Made by a program: the position numbers and the translations under genes. Shown here piece after piece: positions 43,232 through 50,552 of a stretch of 64,000 nucleotides of DNA. The DNA comes from DASXHD01 sp036488725 (lineage in GTDB: Bacteria; Myxococcota_A; Polyangia; Polyangiales; Polyangiaceae). The notes under the pieces are model-generated. The model made no database searches. It was not told the origin of the DNA and saw nothing but the letters and a program-made list of their open reading frames with translations. The stretch spans positions 1 through 64,000 of the forward strand of contig DASXHD010000048.1 of assembly GCA_036488725.1 (NCBI GenBank), given 5' to 3'. Positions within the stretch are counted from its first letter, which is position 1. Every line of letters starts with the position of its first letter.

Positions 43232-44296
43232 TCAAGGCGCGACTTTGTGCACGACGACCGGCTGCGTCGGACCCGCGTCGCCCGCCGGGTCCTCCACGAC
43301 GTACGTGACCGCGCCGCCGTTCGCCTCGTTACATGCAAAATACACGGATTTCTTGCCGGCGCCGTACGGGCTCACGACGCCGAGCCCCACCGCATCGGCC
43401 GGCGCGACGACGTCGAGCGGCGTGCTCTGCGCGATCGGCGCATCGCTCGCAACATCGAGGATCCCGGCGCTTTGGATCAGCGCGGGCATCTGCGGATCGC
43501 TGCCGCCCGCGCCGTCGAGCGCGATCACGACGCCGCCCACGTGAGTGAAGTTGGCGATCGTCGTGACCCACCCGCTCCCGATGCCCGCGAGCGTGCCCGC
43601 AGGTGCGCTCGACTGATCGTAAATCACGAGCACGTCGGTGTTCGCGGCGCTCATGCCCGGCGTCACGTCGGTCGGCTGCGTCGCCACCGTGTAACTGAGC
43701 GTGCGGCCCGCGCCCGCCGCTGCCGCGTTCAAGATCGCCTTCACGTTCGTGACCGCTCCGCCCGCCGCGTACTCTTCGTACGAGCGCACGCGAATCGTCG
43801 ACGCGGTCGCGAGCAAGAGCGCGTTGCCGAGCACGCGCGCCTGCGCCGCGCTGTAGCTCGTGCCGTAATCGTGACCGATCACGACGAAGCTCCCGGGCAC
43901 GCCGCCTTGGCACTTGCTGTTCGAGCAAAGGAGCGACGGACACACGATGCCGCACGCGCCGCAGTTGAACGGGTCGCTCGTGGTGTCGACGCACGTGGCG
44001 CTACACAACGTGAGCCCGTCGTCGCACGTGAACGCGTCGACGATGACGTCGCTCGGCGCGTCGCTCGGCGAATCGTCCGGCGCGTCCGGGTGCGTGACGT
44101 CGCGCGGCGCCCCGTCGTCGGATCCGTCATCGGGAATCGTCGCGTCGCCGTCGACTCCGCCGTCGAGCCCGGCGTCGCCCGCGAGCACGCACGTGTCGTC
44201 GTCTTGCACGTACCCGGCCGCGCACTCGCCGCCGACGAGCGCGTTCTCGCGCCCGCATCCGAGAAGAAGACACAAGAGAGCGAGTCGACGCTTCAC
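43232..44296 (-). CDS. Cys-rich lipoprotein with an alpha/beta C-terminal domain
   Basis: The GTG at 44296 overlaps the OmpA gene stop (GTGA). The product (354 residues) has lipobox LLLGC and an Asp/Pro-rich linker. A Myxococcota-type Cys-rich module follows (CSATCVDTTSDPFNCGACG). The C-terminal 220 residues alternate strands and helices (SFVVIGHDYGTSYSAAQA, TDVLVIYDQ, GGVVIALDGAGGSD), resembling a flavodoxin- or GATase-like fold without an obvious active site. It is probably an outer-surface protein. Near 43334-43345 the sequence uses A/T-ending codons (TAT TTT GCA). Confidence 0.78.
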   Translation of the reverse strand: MKRRLALLCLLLGCGRENALVGGECAAGYVQDDDTCVLAGDAGLDGGVDGDATIPDDGSDDGAPRDVTHPDAPDDSPSDAPSDVIVDAFTCDDGLTLCSATCVDTTSDPFNCGACGIVCPSLLCSNSKCQGGVPGSFVVIGHDYGTSYSAAQARVLGNALLLATASTIRVRSYEEYAAGGAVTNVKAILNAAAAGAGRTLSYTVATQPTDVTPGMSAANTDVLVIYDQSSAPAGTLAGIGSGWVTTIANFTHVGGVVIALDGAGGSDPQMPALIQSAGILDVASDAPIAQSTPLDVVAPADAVGLGVVSPYGAGKKSVYFACNEANGGAVTYVVEDPAGDAGPTQPVVVHKVAP

Positions 44297-45414
44297 GGCT
44301 TGGCCTCCTCGGTCGACTGCGTCTTCGTGATGATGAACTCGACGCGGCGATTCTGCGCGAGCGCTTCGGCGTCCCAACCCGGCGCGCGTGGCTTGGTGTC
44401 GCCGAACGCTTCGGTCGTGAGCCGCGAAGGCTCGACGCCGAAATGAATGAGGAGGTTTCGCACCGAGTCCGCCCGCGCGCGCGAGAGAAGCTCGTTGTGC
44501 TGCTCGGTCCCCGTCCGATCGGCGTGCCCAAGGATGTGCACCTCGAGGATGTTCGGGTTGTCCTTGATGAGGTCGGCCACCTTCTTCACGAGGGGCCAGC
44601 TCGCGTGGTGAACGCGCGGATCATCGGTCTCGAAGTGGATGATCTCGTCGAGCAAGATCCGATCGCCCACGATTCGAGCGGGACCTGCCGACGGCGGGCA
44701 CCCGTTCGTTTTCGGATCGTCGGTGTGCACGCCCGGGACGTCGGGACACGCGTCGTCGGCGTCGAGGATGCCGTCGTGATCGCGATCCGGCGGGGGAGGC
44801 GGAGGCGGCGGTGGTGGCGGCGGCGGCGGAGGCGGCGGTGGTGGCGGCGGAGGCGGCGCTTTCGGAGGCGGCGTTTCGGCGCCGAGACCGATGGCGATGC
44901 CGATCGAGAGGATGTGCGCGTCGCCCGGATCGAGGCTCGATCCGACCTCGAAAATTTGCGTGTACCCTACATACGGTCCGAGATCGAAGCGGCCCGCGCC
45001 CACGCGAAAATCCCAACCGACGTGCGCGTCGAAGCTCGGGCGCGCGAGATCGCCGGTCGGCGCGACGCCGCCGTTCACGTCGAGCCACAAGCCGCCCGGC
45101 TTGCTCGTGAAGGGCCGCAGACGAACGCCGAGCATCGCGCCGAAACCGACGCCGACGCCCCTCGGCGCGAGCGTTGGATTCGCGGGCGCGGCTCCCGCAG
45201 CGAGCACCGTCCCCGAAAGCTCCGCTTGAACCCCAATGGGTTTCGCGAGCGGCAGCTCCACGGCGACCGCCGCTTGTCCGCCGAACCCGAGCTCCGATTG
45301 TTGCGGCTCGCCGACCGCGTGCGCGACCCCGAGCGCGCCATGCACGCGGGGGCTCTCGAGCGCCCAGGCGCTCGACGCAAACGAGAAGCAAAGCGCGCCC
45401 AATAGAAGACGCAT
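44293..45414 (-). CDS. OmpA-family protein with polyproline hinge and TSP3-like repeat
   Basis: The 373-residue product has a signal peptide (SFASSAWALE) and a beta-barrel-like N-terminal part (about 25-190) with strands such as GFGAMLGVRLRPF. A run of 23 consecutive Pro (44788-44856) and a thrombospondin type 3-like calcium loop (DRDHDGILDADDACPDVPG) follow. The C-terminal OmpA domain (about 245-365) has the peptidoglycan motif with VHILGHADRTGTEQHN and RRVEFII. It should link the outer membrane to the cell wall. It is the first gene of a unit with the Cys-rich lipoprotein and the protease. Confidence 0.93.
   Translation of the reverse strand: MRLLLGALCFSFASSAWALESPRVHGALGVAHAVGEPQQSELGFGGQAAVAVELPLAKPIGVQAELSGTVLAAGAAPANPTLAPRGVGVGFGAMLGVRLRPFTSKPGGLWLDVNGGVAPTGDLARPSFDAHVGWDFRVGAGRFDLGPYVGYTQIFEVGSSLDPGDAHILSIGIAIGLGAETPPPKAPPPPPPPPPPPPPPPPPPPPPPPDRDHDGILDADDACPDVPGVHTDDPKTNGCPPSAGPARIVGDRILLDEIIHFETDDPRVHHASWPLVKKVADLIKDNPNILEVHILGHADRTGTEQHNELLSRARADSVRNLLIHFGVEPSRLTTEAFGDTKPRAPGWDAEALAQNRRVEFIITKTQSTEEAKP
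44788..44856 (-). repeat. Polyproline codon tract in the OmpA gene
   Basis: The 69 bases are 23 Pro codons on the minus strand, mixing CCG, CCT, CCA and CCC, so the tract is a protein-level hinge rather than a pure DNA microsatellite. Length may still vary between strains. Confidence 0.9.
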
Positions 45415-45440
45415 CGGCGCAGATGCTACGCGACCTCGCC

Positions 45441-46604
45441 TCACCACGCGAATTCCGGAAAAGGGGGCGCCGGTTTCGCGAACAAATAGCCCTGCAAGAG
45501 ATCGCACCCGAGGTCGACGAGCGCGTCGCGCTCGGCCGCCGTCTCGACTCCTTCGGCGACGACGGTCGCGCCCATCTCGTGGCAGAGCGTGACCATCGAC
45601 ATGACGATGCTGCGTCGCGTGCGGTGCGTGTCGATGCCGCGCACGAGCTCCATGTCGAGCTTCACGACCTCGGGCTCGAGCAGCGTGAAGCTCGTGAGGC
45701 CGGCATAGCCCGCGCCGAGATCGTCGACGGCGATGCGGTAGCCGAGATCGCGAAGCGCGCGCACGCGGCCGCGCACGTCGTCGACGTCCTCGAGGCTCGC
45801 GCGCTCGGTGATTTCGAGCACGACGCGCGTCGCGATGCGCGAGAGCGGCGCGTCCGAAGCGAGGAGCATGTCGTCGGCGAGCTCGCTCGCGTGGAGGTTC
45901 ACGAACAGCGTCGCCGAAGCGCCCGCGCCTTCGATCGGCTCCGCCGCGCACGTCCGCACGCGCTCGCCGAGCTTGTGCACGCGCCCGAGCCGCTCGGCTG
46001 CTTCGAGCACGGCGCCAGGGTGCGGAAGCGCAGGCTCGCGCGTCCGCATGAGCGCTTCGTAGCCAAAAAGGCTGCGATCCGCGACGCGCACGATCGGCTG
46101 ATACGCCATCCAGAGCGTCCGCATCGCGCGGCCGAAGACGACGTCGAGCCCGACCCGATCGCCCGCGCGCGCGTGATCGCTATCGAGCGCCGTCATCGCG
46201 TCGCGTTTGGCGCGCGCCAACTTCGACAAGCTCACCGCGCGCGAGATGAGCCCGCGCAAATGATCGATGTCGAACGGTTTGGTCACGTACCCGAACGCGC
46301 CGAGCTCGATCGCCGTGATCGCCGACGGCATGTCCGGCGCGCCGGTGAGAAGGAGCACGGGTACTTCGAGATCGAGCTCGCGAATCGCGCGCAGGAGCCC
46401 GATGCCGTCGAGCTTCGGCATGACGACGTCGCTCACGACCACGTCGAAACCCCCATCGCGAAACGCTTCGATCGCGAGCGCCCCGTCGGCCACGATCGTC
46501 ACGTCATAAGGGAGCGACGCGAAAATTCGCTGTAAGAGCCGGCGCCCGAGGTCGTCGTCTTCCGCGACGAGGATCCGCGGACGGCCGACTTCGTCATCGA
46601 CCAT
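45441..46604 (-). CDS. REC-EAL response regulator (c-di-GMP phosphodiesterase)
   Basis: The 387-residue product has an N-terminal receiver (about 10-125) with phosphoacceptor D59 in VVVSDVVMPK and the Lys of GYVTKPFD. The EAL domain follows: GYEALMR, VNLHASEL, LEITERA, AVDDLGAGYAG, KLDMELVRGID, AEGVET and QGYLF. These keep the Glu, Asn, Asp and Lys needed for metal and c-di-GMP cleavage, so the domain is probably active, although DDF is DDL. The ATG at 46604 follows GAGTC. A perfect 16-bp palindrome lies 38-53 bases upstream. A sensor kinase at 48318 is nearby but not adjacent. Confidence 0.93.
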   Translation of the reverse strand: MVDDEVGRPRILVAEDDDLGRRLLQRIFASLPYDVTIVADGALAIEAFRDGGFDVVVSDVVMPKLDGIGLLRAIRELDLEVPVLLLTGAPDMPSAITAIELGAFGYVTKPFDIDHLRGLISRAVSLSKLARAKRDAMTALDSDHARAGDRVGLDVVFGRAMRTLWMAYQPIVRVADRSLFGYEALMRTREPALPHPGAVLEAAERLGRVHKLGERVRTCAAEPIEGAGASATLFVNLHASELADDMLLASDAPLSRIATRVVLEITERASLEDVDDVRGRVRALRDLGYRIAVDDLGAGYAGLTSFTLLEPEVVKLDMELVRGIDTHRTRRSIVMSMVTLCHEMGATVVAEGVETAAERDALVDLGCDLLQGYLFAKPAPPFPEFAW

Positions 46605-46641
46605 CTGACTCGATGGTGGCCGGCCCGAGCGTGCGTGTCGA

Positions 46642-46657
46642 TACACCCTAGGGTGTA
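46642..46657. promoter_or_regulatory. Perfect 16-bp palindrome upstream of the REC-EAL gene
   Basis: TACACCCTAGGGTGTA is its own reverse complement. It lies in the 84-base gap between the citrate-synthase-like gene and the REC-EAL start. There is no T-run after it, so it is more likely an operator for a dimeric regulator than a terminator. Confidence 0.55.
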
Positions 46658-46688
46658 GACGCCTTTCCAATGGGGCTAGAACGCCGAT

Positions 46689-47531
46689 TCAGCGAAACGC
46701 CGGCTGCGCGAGCGCGGGAGCCTCCGAGTCGAGCGTGCGTTTCGCTTCGGCGCGCGGGCTCAGACGCGCTCCGCGCCCGACGTATTCGACCGTTTCGAGC
46801 GGCAGCTTTTGGAGAAGCTCGGGACGCTGCGCCGCGCCCTCGACCGCGTTCGCCATGAACGAGAGCGACGCGGCCATCGTCATCAGAACGCCGATTTGGT
46901 CGGGCGTGAAGCCGAGATCGAGCTCCACCGCCGCGCCTGCGCCGACGATGTTCACCGGGAGCTTTTTGCGAGCGACGAGCGCTCGCTCGATCGCGCGCAT
47001 CGTCTTCCAGTGCGGTCCGTCGGTGCGTCCGCGTTCGCGCAAGCTCTTCTCGAGGGCGACGACGCGTTCGTCGATCGGGCGGTACGGCACGCCGAAGCCG
47101 AAGAAGCGCCCGCCGCTCGCGAGATGACGCTCGACCTCGACGTCGATTTGCGCGTCGGTCGCGTCGTCGCCGAGCGCGCGGCGGAAGTCGACGAAGAGCT
47201 GTGCCGCAGGAGCCGCGGGATTCGGACCGATCATGCCTCCCTCGAGCGCCATGTGCGCGCACGCGTAAGCGAGCCGGCTGCTTCCGTATGCGGAGGCAAG
47301 GCGCGCGATCTTCAGCGGCCAAATGCGCGGGTCCGCCGCGGTGAAGCACACCGCGACATCGTCGAGCACGCGCGCGTCCTCTGCCGAGACGCGCGGGCCG
47401 CCCGCGGCGAGGCCGAGCGCGGACATGAACGAGTCGCGTCCGGCCATGTCGGCGCCGACGCGCAACCCGAAGAACGTGTTGTCGCCCCATTCGGCGCGCG
47501 CGACGCGCGTGGGAAGCTCGAGCTCTTTCAT
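46689..47531 (-). CDS. Citrate synthase-like protein A
   Basis: The 280-residue product resembles the large helical domain of citrate synthase and citryl-CoA lyase: VSAEDARVLDDVAVCFTA, ACAHMALEGGMIGPNP and GGRFFGFGVPYRPIDERV. The last segment corresponds to the GFGHxVYK motif of citrate synthase, but the His is replaced (GFGVPYRP), so canonical catalysis is doubtful. The ATG overlaps the stop of the upstream partner (ATGA). The two proteins together equal the length of one citrate synthase, suggesting a split or heteromeric form. The assignment rests on pattern and should be regarded as moderate. Confidence 0.65.
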   Translation of the reverse strand: MKELELPTRVARAEWGDNTFFGLRVGADMAGRDSFMSALGLAAGGPRVSAEDARVLDDVAVCFTAADPRIWPLKIARLASAYGSSRLAYACAHMALEGGMIGPNPAAPAAQLFVDFRRALGDDATDAQIDVEVERHLASGGRFFGFGVPYRPIDERVVALEKSLRERGRTDGPHWKTMRAIERALVARKKLPVNIVGAGAAVELDLGFTPDQIGVLMTMAASLSFMANAVEGAAQRPELLQKLPLETVEYVGRGARLSPRAEAKRTLDSEAPALAQPAFR

Positions 47532-48217
47532 GATCGCGCTTCCTCGTAGACGAACTTCGGGAGGTCGAGCGGATACGAGCGGTGATCGCCCGGCGTCGCG
47601 GCGAACGCTTCGGCGCACGTCGTCGCCAGACCGGCGACGCAGAGCGCGCACTCGATCTGCTCGCGCGTGCGCACGCCGCACGCGAGGAGGACGGCCAAGA
47701 GCGCCGCGTCGAGACCGAGATCGTAACCGAGCGCCGGGACGCGCGCGACGAACGCGCCGAGCGCGCGTCGCAGCCGGCCGACGGCATCGCGTTCGGCCTC
47801 CGATCGCGGAGCGAGGCGCGCGGCCATGCCGTTCAGCGATCCGACGACGAGCCGCGGAATCGCCGGCTCGAGATCGTCGTAAATTTTTCTCGCGCGCTCG
47901 GCGAGGGTCGTCGCGGCGACGGCCTGGATACCGCTCGTCCGCGCGCCGCAAACTCGCGCCAGGGTCGCGGCATGCGCGGGAGCCTCCAGCACCGAAATCG
48001 CCGAGCCGAAAATCATCGCGACGTCGAACGCGCGTCCCGCGGCTTCGTCCGGAGCCTCGCCAGTGAGCGCGATCAAGACGCTCTCGCCGAAGCGATAATG
48101 ACGCGCGAGATCGTTCTGCACGTCGAACCCGTGCAGGCGCGGCGCGGGGCCCGGCTCGACGATGCGAGCGCGGAGGTGGGTGGGCCAGTCTCGGTCTTCG
48201 ATGGGTCCAGTCGTCAT
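47528..48217 (-). CDS. Citrate synthase-like protein B
   Basis: The 229-residue product has a region that resembles the N-terminal part of citrate synthases and citryl-CoA lyases: LHGFDVQNDLARHYRFGES, then LEAPAHAATLARVCGA. Later helices include LGYDLGLDAALLAVLL. No complete active site is visible. The stop overlaps the next ATG (ATGA), so it is probably made with protein A as a complex. It is divergent from the V4R-type histidine kinase gene. The ordinary TCA-cycle citrate synthase would be elsewhere in the genome. An alternative is a CoA-ester lyase with a different substrate. Confidence 0.6.
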   Translation of the reverse strand: MTTGPIEDRDWPTHLRARIVEPGPAPRLHGFDVQNDLARHYRFGESVLIALTGEAPDEAAGRAFDVAMIFGSAISVLEAPAHAATLARVCGARTSGIQAVAATTLAERARKIYDDLEPAIPRLVVGSLNGMAARLAPRSEAERDAVGRLRRALGAFVARVPALGYDLGLDAALLAVLLACGVRTREQIECALCVAGLATTCAEAFAATPGDHRSYPLDLPKFVYEEARS

Positions 48218-48317
48218 GCGCTCCCCCTACGGACGCGCCGTGCGGTCGATTAAGCCTCGTGATGTTCTTCTCGCGAGCAGGCTGAATTTCGTGCTCCAAT
48301 CGTCCGTACTACCGGCG

Positions 48318-49991
48318 ATGAGCGCATCCGAGGTCAAGACCGTACCGCCGCCGGGGGGCGGCGACTTGAACCTGGCGATCCTCAATCCGATATTCGGTTG
48401 GATCGAGAAAACCCACGGCCGCGAAGCCCTCTCGCGCGTGGTCGAAGCGTCGGGCCTCGAGGCGGACGCGGCCGCCAATCCGAAGCGCTGGATCCTCCTC
48501 TCGCAGTTCGAGAACATCCTCACGTCGGTTCGCGAGCTCGCCGGGTCGGACGCCGAGTTCATGAAGGCCTGCGCGTACGACATGGTGAAGTTCTACGGGC
48601 CGCTCGCGCTCGTCTTTCGCGCGGCCACGCCGCTGACCAGCTACGGGCTCCTCGCGCGGACGGTTCATTTCGCGAGCCGCATCTCGAGCTACGAAATCGC
48701 CAACTCGTCGCCGCGCTCGGTGACCCTCCGTTATCGCAGCACCAAGGCGGAGAGCCGGCTCATGTGCCTCTCGCGTCAGGCGCAGCTGCCGATGCCGCTC
48801 CTTTTCTGGAAGCTCGCGCCCTCGACGTTCACCGAGTCCAAGTGCATCGCGCGCGGCGACGATTGCTGCGAGTACCGCATTCGTTGGAGCGAGCCGTTGC
48901 CTTGGCGGCTCCCGCTCCTCGGGGCGTTCATCGGCGCGCTCGGCGCGGGTGTGGCGTCTTTTGCGCACGCGCCCGCGCACGCGGGGTGGACTTTCGCATT
49001 CATCGGCACGTGCATCGGCGCGACCCTCGCGTTCCGCAATCAGTTGAAGCAAGCGCACGCGTTTCACATGGAAACGACCGAGGCCGTCGGCGTCGCGGTC
49101 AAAGAGCACCAAGAGGCCGTCGAAGACATCATCAAGCTCCATCATCGCCAAGAGGCCTTCAACTCTCTCCTCGCCGAGCGTATCGATGCGCGCACAGCGA
49201 CCTTGGAGGCGATGGTGAACGAATTGAAATCCCGCGACGCGCGGAGCGAAGTGGCCCTGAAGACCGCGACCCACGACATGCGCAACCCGCTGCAGGTCGC
49301 GCTTTTGAACGCGCAGGCGCTCGAGAGCGAAAACGATCCCGAGGTCCGTGCCATCGCGAAGCTCATTCAAGACAGCGTGCTCAGCGTCGAAGCGCAGATG
49401 AAGCGCCTGCTCGCGATCGCGCAGGCGGCCGACAAGGCGTTCGAGATTCACAACAAGCCGATGGACGTCGAGCGCTTCACCGAGCGCGTTCGTCGCAACC
49501 TCCAAGCGCTCGTCATCGCGCGCGACATTCGCACCAGCACGTTCCGCACGCGCGAGGGGCCGGATTCGATCGAGACCGACGTCATGCTGTTCGATCGCGT
49601 AATCGACAACTTGATTTCGAACGCGGTGAAATACACCGAGCGCGGGAGCATCGTCGCCGAGGTCGGCGGCACGCCCGGGCACCTCACGTTCAAGATTTCG
49701 GACACCGGTCGCGGCATCAGCCCGGAGCGCCTCGAGAAGGTGTTCGTCGGCGGTCAGCGTGACGCGCGCCCGCTCCTCGGCGAGAGCCACGGCATCGGAC
49801 TTTCGAGCGCGATTCGGCTGCTCGACGAGATCGGTGGGCGGCTCGAAGTGATGAGCAAGCCTGGCGTCGGCACGACCATTTGGGCTCACGTGCCGATCGA
49901 ACCGCCGAAGCGCGGCAAAGGGCTGCGTTCGATCGACGCGGGCGAAGTGCTCCGCCGCGTCGTCACGATTCGACAGGCCGCCAATCAGTAG
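48318..49991 (+). CDS. Histidine kinase with N-terminal V4R/haem-NO-like sensor domain
   Basis: The 557-residue product starts at ATG 48318. The first 190 residues fit a small-molecule sensor fold that ends in ESKCIARGDDCCEYRIRW, the Cys-rich end typical of V4R domains. Two membrane segments follow (about 195-240), a coiled coil, the HisKA box THDMRNPLQVAL with His near 319, and a C-terminal ATPase (NLISNAVKYTERG, SDTGRGISPE, HGIGLSSAI). It has no receiver. The nearest regulator is the REC-EAL gene at 45441 with two genes between, so pairing is uncertain. Start at 48318 avoids overlap with the divergent gene. Confidence 0.88.
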   Translation: MSASEVKTVPPPGGGDLNLAILNPIFGWIEKTHGREALSRVVEASGLEADAAANPKRWILLSQFENILTSVRELAGSDAEFMKACAYDMVKFYGPLALVFRAATPLTSYGLLARTVHFASRISSYEIANSSPRSVTLRYRSTKAESRLMCLSRQAQLPMPLLFWKLAPSTFTESKCIARGDDCCEYRIRWSEPLPWRLPLLGAFIGALGAGVASFAHAPAHAGWTFAFIGTCIGATLAFRNQLKQAHAFHMETTEAVGVAVKEHQEAVEDIIKLHHRQEAFNSLLAERIDARTATLEAMVNELKSRDARSEVALKTATHDMRNPLQVALLNAQALESENDPEVRAIAKLIQDSVLSVEAQMKRLLAIAQAADKAFEIHNKPMDVERFTERVRRNLQALVIARDIRTSTFRTREGPDSIETDVMLFDRVIDNLISNAVKYTERGSIVAEVGGTPGHLTFKISDTGRGISPERLEKVFVGGQRDARPLLGESHGIGLSSAIRLLDEIGGRLEVMSKPGVGTTIWAHVPIEPPKRGKGLRSIDAGEVLRRVVTIRQAANQ

Positions 49992-50473
49992 CGCGAAGCG
50001 CCGAGCCAACCCGCGGCGATCGCGAGCTCGACGGCGGCGTCGACCGCGTAGGGGCGTCCGATTTTTCCGCGCGCCGCGTAGAACGACTCGACCGCTGCGA
50101 TCGCCGTGGCAGTCGTCAGGCCGAGCGTTCGCGCCGGCTCGCGCCGTCCGCTTCGCATGAGCGAAAGACCCACGCACGCGAGGATCGCGCCGTTGGCTTT
50201 CACGAGCCACTTGTCGCGCTTGCGGCCGGTGACCGCTTCGAACGAGCGCAAGTGGACGATCGGCCAAAGGCCGCTCGCGAAATAAAGGGCGCCTTGCGCG
50301 AACGCGAGACGCCTTTGCCAACGCTTGGGCTCGGCGGCCGGCTCTTCTTCGACCTCTTCCTCGTGGCAGGGCGCGCCGGCGTGGAGACCGGTGAACGACG
50401 GCGGGTCGCTCGCGGGGAAAGATTCGGCGCTCGCCTCATCGACGAGGTCGATTCGGAACGAATCGTTGGTCAT
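49985..50473 (-). CDS. Small membrane protein (162 aa)
   Basis: The ATG at 50473 is preceded by GAGGTGATC, a good ribosome binding site, so it is preferred over the GTG 6 bases upstream. The N-terminal region (DEASAESFPASDPPSFTG) is a motif often found in short bacterial proteins. Hydrophobic segments follow at about 60-80, 90-110 and 130-155. No enzyme motif is visible. The stop overlaps the histidine kinase stop by 7 bases. It is divergent from the ThDP-enzyme gene with 79 bases between. Function is unknown. Confidence 0.75.
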   Translation of the reverse strand: MTNDSFRIDLVDEASAESFPASDPPSFTGLHAGAPCHEEEVEEEPAAEPKRWQRRLAFAQGALYFASGLWPIVHLRSFEAVTGRKRDKWLVKANGAILACVGLSLMRSGRREPARTLGLTTATAIAAVESFYAARGKIGRPYAVDAAVELAIAAGWLGASRY

Positions 50474-50552
50474 GATCACCTCTTCACCATTTTTGCTGCA
50501 AAGAGGGTTCCGCCCTTATGCGCCTCCCGGTCGGGCCGTAGAGGGGGGCGCC

